Part shown: positions 26,768 to 35,100 of the stretch, piece after piece
Numbering within the stretch: position 1 is the first letter of the stretch
Layout: every line of letters begins with the position of its first letter
NCBI GenBank assembly: GCA_002482845.1
Contig: DLGT01000141.1
Coordinates: 51,378 to 115,377 of the forward strand
Length of the DNA stretch: 64,000 nt
Direction of reading: 5' to 3'
Source of the DNA: Saprospiraceae bacterium UBA7687
GTDB taxonomy: Bacteria > Bacteroidota > Bacteroidia > Chitinophagales > Saprospiraceae
Notes under the pieces: model-generated
Seen by the model: only the letters and a program-made list of their open reading frames with translations
Told to the model about the DNA's origin: nothing
Database searches by the model: none
Position numbers and translations under genes: made by a program

Positions 26768-28792
26768 ATGATTCATAAGTTATTTTTATTTACCGTTCTT
26801 CTTCATTTAAGTACCCAAATATTCGCTCTTGAGCAGGACACCACGGTATTAGGTGCTTTTTCTGAAGTGACTTTGATTGCACCACGCATTAACAAACAAC
26901 TCTTGTGGACTGGTAGTCGCGACACTATGCAATTGTCAGATGTCTACCAAAATAATCTAAGGACTGCCTTGGATAGTAGGACAGGTGTTCAGTCTTTTAA
27001 TGGTGAAAACTTTGCGCAAGATCTTCGTATTTCTATTCGTGGGTTTGGTAGTAGGTCGGCATTTGGTGTTAGAGGCATTAGGATTTATCTAGATGATATA
27101 CCACTTACGGCACCTGATGGCACAAGCCAAATGGATGAGGTTAGTATCTTTGATATCTCTTCTTTAGAGACAGTTAGGTCTGGCCTTGCTGCTAGACTAG
27201 GAAATGCAGGTGGAGGCGCTATTTCTTTTGGCACTTCCGATTTTAGCAATGAACAATCTCCAGTGCAAATCAGGACCAGGGCCAATAGTTTAGGCGCCTA
27301 TGATCTTGGTGTAAAGTTGAATATTTACAAAAATAAAGTTGCCAATATGCTTACAGTCAATCACCATAGATTTGACAGTAAACGATCCTATAGCCAAGCT
27401 AGAACCACATCTATTTATAACAAGACAAAGTTTGTCATCTCTGAAAAATTGCAGTTGACTTTAATTGGTGGGTTTTATTACTCTCCTGAAGGGAAGGATC
27501 CTGGTGCGCTAACAAAAGTGCAATTTGATGAAAATAGGTGGCAAGCAAATAGTCGAAACTTGATGTTCTTAGCAGGCGAGACGGTTAAAGGGCACCATGT
27601 AGCAATCAAAACAAACTTAGATTTGAATAAAAAAACGCGTTTTAAATCTTTGTTATTTTATAGAAAACGCGATTTCGAAGGCAAACTACCAAATGAAAAT
27701 GGTGGTATAGTCCATTTAATCAGGGACTTTGTGGGTATGACAAACTCTATGGATTGGGTAGTATCAAAAAATGTTGATTTTCTTGTAGGTCATACTATAG
27801 AATTTCAAGAGGATCGACGTACACTTTTTCGTAACAATCTGGGAACTCAGGCAGAAAAGCAAACTGACCAGTTAGAAAGTGTATTTAATAATGCTGTCTT
27901 CCAACAATTTCAATGGTCTAAGGGTAATTTTAATATGCATCAATTGCTCAGATTTGACAATAATAATTATAAACTCAAAGATTTATTTGGCCTAGATGGT
28001 TTCCAAAATGGAAGTCGTAATTTCAGTTCTCTAAATGGTGGATTAGGTCTCGGATATCAATTTAAGAATCTAATGGCTGTTTTTACCAATATATCCACTT
28101 CTTTTGAAATGCCTACTTTAAATGAATTGTCCAATAATCCGAATGGACTTTCAGATTTTAATACACAACTTAGCCCTGAAAAGTCACTTCATTGGGAAAT
28201 AGGTGTAAGGTCAAATGAAAAGTCGTCTATCAAGTGGGGCTTGTCCTTCTTTAATATCAATTTAAAGAATCAGATTCAAGGCTATGAGATTTCCAGTTTT
28301 CCTGGGAAAGTATTTTATAGAAATGCAGCGCAAAGTAAAAGAAATGGAGTGGAAGTAGAACTGTCTACTAAGCTGTTTCGTAAAGTAGATATAGGTTTTA
28401 ATTATACTTATGCTCATTTTCAGTTTGCGGACTACATTGTCAATAACCAAGATTATTCAGGGAATTTCCAACCCATTGTACCAAAACACAAATGCAATCT
28501 TAGATTGAACAATACGATAGGTAACATCATTGATGCAAATTTTAATCTCAGCTTCAATTCGTCGATGTGGCTAGATGACGCCAATCTTACAAAAACAAAA
28601 GCTTATGTTGACATGAATTTTGTATTGGCAACGACCTCATCACTTCTGAAAAAAGTTCAATTTGGAGTCCAAGTAAATAATCTATTCAACACGCTTCAGT
28701 ATTCAAATTTCCGGGCGAACGCTGTAGCAAGTAGATATTTTGAAGCTGCGTCGCCTATGCATTTTGGTTTATTTGCTCAGTATAAATTGTAA
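26768..28792 (+). CDS. TonB-dependent receptor (no carboxypeptidase-like domain)
   Basis: A 674-residue outer-membrane receptor with a signal peptide (1-20). The plug follows directly (about 45-150; LDSRTGVQSFNGENFAQDLRISIRGFGSRSAFGVRGIRIYLDDIPLTAPDG), and then the barrel ends in LFAQYKL. Unlike the two receptors upstream, it lacks a carboxypeptidase-like domain and looks like a classical siderophore or cobalamin-type receptor. The ligand cannot be deduced. A TTG two codons upstream is open, but the ATG at 26768 is preferred. TACCTTTG at 26757-26764 matches a -7 box, but the nearest TTTG is only 11 nt upstream of it. Confidence 0.85.
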   Translation: MIHKLFLFTVLLHLSTQIFALEQDTTVLGAFSEVTLIAPRINKQLLWTGSRDTMQLSDVYQNNLRTALDSRTGVQSFNGENFAQDLRISIRGFGSRSAFGVRGIRIYLDDIPLTAPDGTSQMDEVSIFDISSLETVRSGLAARLGNAGGGAISFGTSDFSNEQSPVQIRTRANSLGAYDLGVKLNIYKNKVANMLTVNHHRFDSKRSYSQARTTSIYNKTKFVISEKLQLTLIGGFYYSPEGKDPGALTKVQFDENRWQANSRNLMFLAGETVKGHHVAIKTNLDLNKKTRFKSLLFYRKRDFEGKLPNENGGIVHLIRDFVGMTNSMDWVVSKNVDFLVGHTIEFQEDRRTLFRNNLGTQAEKQTDQLESVFNNAVFQQFQWSKGNFNMHQLLRFDNNNYKLKDLFGLDGFQNGSRNFSSLNGGLGLGYQFKNLMAVFTNISTSFEMPTLNELSNNPNGLSDFNTQLSPEKSLHWEIGVRSNEKSSIKWGLSFFNINLKNQIQGYEISSFPGKVFYRNAAQSKRNGVEVELSTKLFRKVDIGFNYTYAHFQFADYIVNNQDYSGNFQPIVPKHKCNLRLNNTIGNIIDANFNLSFNSSMWLDDANLTKTKAYVDMNFVLATTSSLLKKVQFGVQVNNLFNTLQYSNFRANAVASRYFEAASPMHFGLFAQYKL

Positions 28793-28873
28793 ATGTGAGC
28801 CCATTTAGAAAACTGCAATTTCTTTAAAATCAAATGGTTTTACATTGACTTCAAAATAAAAATAATAAATTAC

Positions 28874-29725
28874 TTACAAAATACTTGCTAATTCTACTTT
28901 TCCACCAAAACCGACTCTTCCTTGTTCGTTTTTAGATATTGCTCCACAAGCCACATCTAAGTCATGCTCAAAAAACAGAAAATGTTTACCATCTTCCGCT
29001 TTTTCGTGAAGTGTTTGTTTTTCTTTTAGAGTCTCTAATGGCTTCATGTCATACGCCATAATGTAGGGTAGGGCTATATGGTGATGAGAAGGGATCAAGT
29101 CAGCACAGTAAATTAGCGTATTCCCAGAAGGTAATCCTAAATAAGGAATCATCATGGCTTCGGTGTGTCCATTGACAAAACTAATACGGATATTGTCAGA
29201 AAACTGGATACCTTCTTGGACGTCTATAAATTTAAGAATACCCATATCTTTCAATGGCACAAAATTGTCTTTTAGGAAAGATGCAGCTTCTCTAGGGTTG
29301 GTATTATATGCCCAATCGTAATGAACTTCATTAGACCAATACGTTGCATTAGGAAAAACAGGTACAATTTTGCCTGACGGGTCATATTCTAATGCGCCAC
29401 CTATGTGGTCAAAATGGAAGTGCGTCAAAAATACATCCGTAATATCATCTTTTGTAAGACCTATTTTTGCTAACTCACTTCCAAAATTATTCTCGTCGTG
29501 TGGGTAAAAGTGCTTTCTAAATCGTTCATCTTGTTTATTTCCAATACCCGTATCAATAAGGATTTTTCTATCCCCGTCTTCTACTAATAAACATCTCATT
29601 TGCCAAGTGCATAAGTTGTATTCGTCAGCAGGATGAAGCTTTTCCCACATTCTTTTAGGAACAACACCAAACATAGCACCACCATCTAATTTAAATTTCC
29701 CAGTTTCTATAATGTGGAGTTTCAT
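28874..29725 (-). CDS. MBL-fold metallo-hydrolase
   Basis: A 283-residue metallo-beta-lactamase-fold hydrolase. The metal site is intact: FLTHFHFDHIGG (about residues 104-115), His in VNGHTEAMM, Asp in YCADLIPS and His in FEHD. The overall pattern is of the AHL-lactonase/AttM-like group, but substrate specificity cannot be read from motifs, and many members act on other esters or lactones. It lacks a signal peptide, so it is cytosolic. It is convergent with the receptor gene upstream (81-nt gap, no obvious hairpin). Its 5' side carries the ~75-bp direct repeats at 29747-29918. Confidence 0.82.
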   Translation of the reverse strand: MKLHIIETGKFKLDGGAMFGVVPKRMWEKLHPADEYNLCTWQMRCLLVEDGDRKILIDTGIGNKQDERFRKHFYPHDENNFGSELAKIGLTKDDITDVFLTHFHFDHIGGALEYDPSGKIVPVFPNATYWSNEVHYDWAYNTNPREAASFLKDNFVPLKDMGILKFIDVQEGIQFSDNIRISFVNGHTEAMMIPYLGLPSGNTLIYCADLIPSHHHIALPYIMAYDMKPLETLKEKQTLHEKAEDGKHFLFFEHDLDVACGAISKNEQGRVGFGGKVELASIL

Positions 29726-29746
29726 CTGTTTATTTTTATTTTATTT

Positions 29747-29918
29747 TTAATTGTCAGATGGAATTCGCATGAAAAATAATCATCACGGATTGTGTGTCAT
29801 AACTCATGCTCATTTCATGTGTCTATATATTATTTGTTATTTAATTGCCACATGGAATGCGCATGAAAATAATCATCAAGGTTTATGTTAAACAAAGATG
29901 CTTCATGCTCATTTCATG
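29747..29918. repeat. Two imperfect ~75-bp direct repeats
   Basis: Copy 1 (29747-29819) and copy 2 (29841-29918) both start TTAATTG. They share ATGGAAT.CGCATGAAAA, TAATCATCA.GG and end with TCATGCTCATTTCATG. Inside each, CATGAAA and TTTCATG are complementary, so each copy can fold. They lie between ribH and the metallo-hydrolase gene. Confidence 0.65.
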
Positions 29919-29951
29919 ATTCTTGGATTTTTTATGATGAATGGTTTTGTA

Positions 29952-30470
29952 TTAGAAACCGATTTTCTTTTTATCTATGTTTTTTACTTCATTGGCAAGG
30001 TGGATCATCTGAATTGCGGTTTGCGCGGCTTCTACACCTTTGTTGCCATATTTGCCTCCTGCTCTGTCTAGAGCTTGCTGCATATCATTAGGTGTCAACA
30101 CGCCGAAGATGACAGGTTTTCCAGATGCGATGCTTAACGTCATGATGCCTGATGCTACAGCATTGCTTATATATTCGTCATGTTTTGTTTCACCACGTAT
30201 AACACAACCTATGCAAATAACGGCATCAAGTTTTTGATTTGCAAGTAACATTTTTGCAGCTGATGGTAATTCAAAAGCTCCAGGGACTTCAATTTTAATG
30301 ATGTTTTCGTCAGGACAGTTAAATTCATTTAGCGTTGCAAGACAAGCATCTCTCATTGCGTATGTAATCTCTTGGTTCCATGCTGCTGTGATGACTGCTA
30401 TCTTTGCGTTGTCTAGGTTTTTTAGTTTAGCTGAATCTATAGTGGATAGGTTATGATGGCTGCTTGACAT
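29952..30470 (-). CDS. ribH: 6,7-dimethyl-8-ribityllumazine synthase
   Basis: A 172-residue lumazine synthase that joins the ribityl-pyrimidinedione with dihydroxybutanone phosphate, the penultimate riboflavin step. The motifs are AAWNQEIT, VPGAFELPSAAKML (about 65-78), the phosphate-binding CIGCVIRGETKHDEYI and GVLTPNDMQQALDRAGGKYGNKG. Length is normal for the subunit of the icosahedral or pentameric enzyme, with a ~15-residue N-terminal extension. No other rib genes are adjacent. A perfect terminator lies just upstream (30497-30534), so ribH needs its own promoter or readthrough. Confidence 0.93.
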   Translation of the reverse strand: MSSSHHNLSTIDSAKLKNLDNAKIAVITAAWNQEITYAMRDACLATLNEFNCPDENIIKIEVPGAFELPSAAKMLLANQKLDAVICIGCVIRGETKHDEYISNAVASGIMTLSIASGKPVIFGVLTPNDMQQALDRAGGKYGNKGVEAAQTAIQMIHLANEVKNIDKKKIGF

Positions 30471-30496
30471 TTATAAGTTTTGATATTTGGTGAATT

Positions 30497-30534
30497 AAAA
30501 AAGGCAAAGTTTAAACGTAAACTTTGCCTTTTTT
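30497..30534. terminator. Perfect 17-bp terminator between the TPR gene and ribH
   Basis: The arms at 30497-30513 and 30518-30534 are fully complementary around the loop AACG, with T-runs on both sides. It lies 22 nt beyond the TPR stop codon and 27 nt before the ribH start. Confidence 0.85.
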
Positions 30535-30555
30535 GTTTTTAAGCGATATATTTTG

Positions 30556-31245
30556 TTATTGAAGTCTAGCTATCAATTTTTCTGCTTCTTTAGATTCTGG
30601 AGAATCAGGGAATTTGTTTTTGATTACTTCAAATTGCTCAAGAGCTTCTTTGGTTTTTCCTTCTGCATAATAAAGGAGACCCAACTTATTTAAGTAGTAA
30701 GGGGCAAGTAATTCATTCTCAGAAGCTGTTGCTGCTTTTTTGTAGAATGACATTGCTTTTTCTTTATCACCTAATTCTGCATGAGCATCACCCAAAGCGC
30801 CATCTTTTGTGATAGCTGTGATGTCATCATTTGCTGAATATTTCTCAAGATATTCTACTGCTTCAGCAAACTTACCTAAGTTTAAGTAAGAAATACCTGC
30901 ATAGTATGTCGCAAGGTTTGCTGTTTTCGTACCGCTGTATTGATCAATAACAGAAAGAAATCCATCAAAACTAGGACTTTCTAAAGCAAGTGCAAATGAA
31001 TCTTTAGCAAACATTTCTTCTGCTTTGTAGATTGCTGCTACTGCTTCTTTTTCTTTTGGTCCGATGTAAAGATATTTGTAAGCAAAGTAAATTGCTGCAA
31101 TAATACCTATACCTACTACAGCATATGTAATAAGCTTTTGATTTTTATCTAAAAAATTATCTGAAGATACTTGACTGCCTTTTACTTCGACTACATCTAT
31201 GATCTCATCACCATCGTTAGTAGGTTTACCTTTTCTTTGTGCCAT
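30556..31245 (-). CDS. Membrane-anchored TPR protein (YfgM/BamD-like repeats)
   Basis: A 229-residue protein. A short basic cytosolic head (MAQRKGKP) is followed by one membrane helix (about 45-66; LITYAVVGIGIIAAIYFAYKYL), then a periplasmic TPR region (about 75-225). Repeats include TYYAGISYLNLGKFAEAVEYLEKY, GDAHAELGDKEKAMSFYKKA and LGLLYYAEGKTKEALEQFEVIKNKFPDS. The layout is like YfgM-type membrane-bound TPR chaperone helpers. The start at 31245 is supported by a -7 box at 31270-31277, inside the longer open frame that extends to 31311. Partners unknown. Confidence 0.82.
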   Translation of the reverse strand: MAQRKGKPTNDGDEIIDVVEVKGSQVSSDNFLDKNQKLITYAVVGIGIIAAIYFAYKYLYIGPKEKEAVAAIYKAEEMFAKDSFALALESPSFDGFLSVIDQYSGTKTANLATYYAGISYLNLGKFAEAVEYLEKYSANDDITAITKDGALGDAHAELGDKEKAMSFYKKAATASENELLAPYYLNKLGLLYYAEGKTKEALEQFEVIKNKFPDSPESKEAEKLIARLQ

Positions 31246-31269
31246 AAAATTGTTTTTACAAAATTTGCG

Positions 31270-31303
31270 CAAAAATAGTAATTTAGATTCAAAATATAGC
31301 CAA
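31270..31303 (-). promoter_or_regulatory. Putative -33/-7 promoter of the TPR gene
   Basis: On the minus strand, TTG (31303-31301), a 23-nt spacer and TATTTTTG (31277-31270) fit the Bacteroidota consensus. The leader would be about 20 nt to the ATG at 31245. Confidence 0.42.
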
Positions 31304-31457
31304 TTTTTCAAATATTATATATTATTTTTTTTATGATACAAGTTGAACATTGACTTTGGCCATTTTTTTTGACGTTTGATAGATGGCTACAGTTATAAAT
31401 TATGTATTTAAATTGTATTTTGTTAAATTAGATACAAGCTTAGTAAACTATTTAATT

Positions 31458-31538
31458 CAAGCCCGTCAGGCTTGTTTTTTAGTCATTTTTACCGTAGGTT
31501 ACACCTACGGTTATTCAAATTAAAGCCCTTTCAGGCTT
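31458..31538. repeat. REP-like three-hairpin element
   Basis: Three consecutive hairpins: CAAGCC/GGCTTG (31458-31474), ACCGTAGGT/ACCTACGGT around TAC (31491-31511) and AAGCC/GGCTT (31523-31538). The outer two are near copies of one motif. It resembles REP/RAYT-type dispersed palindromes of Bacteroidota (from memory). No transposase is nearby. Confidence 0.55.
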
Positions 31539-31794
31539 GGTAATGACTGATGATTCAAATCTAACAAAGTAGAATTAATAGCGTTTTATTGTACAAAGCT
31601 AGATTAAAAGAATGGATAGAACTATTAATAAATAGATTGTTCATTAATTTATTTGCTAAGTATTTTGAAGCCGTATAAGTATGGCAGCTCGGATATTTTA
31701 TAGTGTCTAATGATGCAGGTTATAAATTGCTATTGATAAGTAAGCTAGTTTACATGCTTGTGAATAGGGTGGAGGTTTGATTTACAATTAATTA

Positions 31795-31915
31795 AACATG
31801 GAGTGTGGTGGGAGTATCATTGGAGGATAGTGGGAGCATCGTGCTAGTACCTATGGAGTTCCATCGGGACATCGTCGGGAGAAGGTCGGGAGAAGGTCGG
31901 GAGAAGGTCGGGAGA
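31795..31915. repeat. Degenerate 11-bp tandem repeat, 11 units
   Basis: Cutting from 31795 every 11 bases gives 11 aligned units such as CCTATGGAGTT, TAGTGGGAGCA and TCGTCGGGAGA. The last three are identical AGGTCGGGAGA. A GGAG/GGGAG core recurs at a fixed place; one unit is clearly degenerate. The remaining intergenic DNA up to 32106 is AT-rich without a gene. Confidence 0.7.
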
Positions 31916-32106
31916 ATCTATTTCAAAATTACATGTCAAATTCAGAAATTTGATTAGTTTTTGCGGTATTTTAATCTAAAATTATTGGAATTTGCATTTT
32001 ACAAATATATGAATTTATGTCAAATTTAACCCTGATTCAATAGATTTTTTTTAAGTTTATTTCATATTTTATCTGAAATAAATTGGACCATCTATAGTCA
32101 AAAATA

Positions 32107-32142
32107 AAAGGGTGGCACTCAAAAATCAGTGCCACCCTTTTA
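32107..32142. terminator. Terminator of the 4278-residue giant gene
   Basis: A 14-bp perfect stem AAAAGGGTGGCACT/AGTGCCACCCTTTT (32107-32120 with 32129-32142) has an 8-nt loop and lies 27 nt beyond the stop. Confidence 0.85.
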
Positions 32143-32168
32143 AGATGTTTTATGTGATGAATATTATC

Positions 32169-35100
32169 TTATCTTATAACTGTCACATCTCCACCACGTT
32201 TTTCAGTAGAACCATCTTTGAATAACATTTCCAAGTAGTATGCATAAACTCCAGGTACGACATCTTGTCCTTTGAATTTACCATCCCAGAAAGATGAAGG
32301 ATTATCAGGAGATAGGTTTTCACCTACGAATAATAAGTTGCCCCATCTATCGTAGATACTATACTTAGTAACTAATTCAACTTCTGCACAATTGATACTG
32401 AAATACTCGTTCACTTCACTTTCGTTTGGTGAGAAGATGTTTGGTACACATTCAGGTTTCACTCTTCTGATAGAGATTCTCACTTCATCTGTTGCTATAC
32501 ATCCACTTTCATTTATTACGGTAACCCTGTATCTTGTATCCACTTCAGGTTTTGCATTGTAAGATCCTTGGTCTCTTGCAGAGACAATTTCTACATCATT
32601 TGCTGCCCAAGTTATACTTTGGAAGGCATTAGGATCGTATTGTCCTATGATACTTAGTAAAGAGTCTTCTGTAATATTCAGGAAGAAATCTTGACCAAGG
32701 TTCACTGCAAATAAAGGTGGTGAAGTGATCACAATTGCAGGTAATTGATCATTCACGCATCCGTTTGCGTCTCTCACTTGAACTTTGTACGTACCAGCTC
32801 CTAGGTTCGATGCAACAAGGGCAGAACCATAAGTTTGACCACCATTAAATGAAATTTCATATGGAGCTTGACCACCTCTGATATTACTCAATGTTATTTG
32901 AGCAACTTCACCGAAACAAGCAATTGTATCAACTGAAATATCAAAGATCGGTAGATCATCTGCTTGTATCACTACTACATTATCTGTAGAAGAACAATTG
33001 GTTACCGTATCTCTAACCGTTAGTACATATGTTCCGCCAGCTAATGCAGTGTAGTTTTTAGAAGTACCTACTACAGCATTCAAAAGCTTCCACTCGTACA
33101 CGATGTTTATTCCTGATGAAGACAAGTCAGTACCAAGTATTGCGGATTGAACCGTACAGTCAATGTTTTTATCTGTACCTGCATCTGCAACTGGTAAAGG
33201 ATTAATTCTGATGGTGATTTCTTCTTCATCATTTGGACAAGGAGCTTGGTTAGTAAATGCATATTTAAATACATAAGTACCTGCTGGCCTTCCTGTGAGG
33301 TTAAAAGTACCTGCTGTTGCATCAAATCCTGTACTTCCACCACTCACAACTGTCCAAGTTCCCATACCATCTTCATTATCTAATCTGTCTCTTAGCGTTA
33401 CAATATCTGTTGCACCTAAACAGAATTCTGCACCTCTCGCAGTTCCTGCTGATTTAGGATTGGAAATTGTGATATTTCTATTAACAGATGATGGACAACC
33501 TGGTACAGGATTATTGATGGTATAAGTTAAAATGTATAGACCAGCTGGTACACCAGATAAATTTAATATACCATTTGTGATAACTAAAGCAGGATTTGTT
33601 GAACTCCAAGTGCCTGGCTCTGAAGCGTCATTAAATGGATTCAGGTCGAATGTATTTGAATTTGTACAAATAGGTGAAAACATACCTGGATTTATCGGAG
33701 GACAATTACAATTGTCGGTAATTCTAATGGTTACTGGATAAATATTTTGCGGGCATGGATCAGTAGATACGGATTCGAATGTAAAATTCAATACTGTACC
33801 AGGTGCTAATCCTGCTAGATCAATATTGGTGTTGACGGTGATATTATTGCCAGCTTCATCAAACCAACTTCCATTTCCACTAACTTTTAATGAACCAACA
33901 TCAAATGTTGTCACTCCATTTTGTCCATTACAAACAAGGGTATCTGGAATGATCACTGCAGTTTGATCGTTGGCAATAAAGATATCAAATTCATCCGTAC
34001 GAGGGCAACCACCTGTAGGTGTTGGCACCAAAGTATAGATTACCGTATAAGTACCTGAAGGTAGGCCATTTGCATCAAAAATTGTTCCATTAAGCGATTG
34101 CTCATCGTCATTCGGTCCTGTTACTACACTCCAGTTACCTGGTGCGAAAGTAGTTGGGCTCACGATTGTTGTTGCTAGATCAAGGATGCCACCATTATTA
34201 CAAAGGTCGCAATCGCCTGGACATGCGATATTTCCATCAGGACAGTTACAATCTTTTATGGTAACTGTAACATCAACGGAAACTGGCATACAAGGTGATG
34301 GGAGCGTGATAGGTGGTGTGTATCTAAAGACAAACATCGTACCTGGAACTTGACCATTAAATTCTACAATACTTGTAGGTGCTATGGTAAGCTGTGGCGT
34401 AGCAGGGCTGATTTGTGTCCAAGTACCACCTGTAGTATAACCAGGTCTCAATAGACTTGTCAATCTAAGATCTGTAGCTCCATTACCTGTAGATGCAGAA
34501 CATGCTTCACCATCGTTGAGTTTTTCAGCTACCGGTTGGTTTCTGATTCTCACTGTTTTAGTAAAGACTGTCTGACAATCAGCAGGGAAGGTACCATTTA
34601 ATGTAAATGTCACAGTATATGGCGTCGCACTTGCTGTCACACCGAATGGATTGATAAAGTTTCCATTGGTGATTGTAAGTGGTGTTTGAGCTGTCCATGT
34701 ACCCGTAATTGTTGTAGGGTCGATGGTGAAATTAGCCGCACTTTCTAAATCTAATAATGTCATCGAACCATTACAAAGTTCATCATTTGCCAATGTAACC
34801 ACAGGACATTCACAGTTTCTAATGATTACTTCTACGATGGCTGTTCTTGGTACACATGGTGCGACAGCTGTTGTTGTATATTGGAATCTTAAAGTGTCTC
34901 TAGACATGCCTGTCACATCTATATTAGGCAAAGTACCCATAGGCGTAGCTCCATCTATTTGTGTCCAACTACCTGGAGATGGCTCTATCAGTCCCACTAA
35001 CAAGGTATCAAGATTTGCCGTTACTGGACCTGCTCCAATATCTGCATTACACAACGTTGTGTTTCTACTCGAGATTGCAGGAGCTGGAGATACTACCAAT

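Noticed and set aside
31795..31915. CRISPR-like array
   Set aside because: Units are 11 bp with no spacers and no cas genes nearby; it is a simple tandem repeat.
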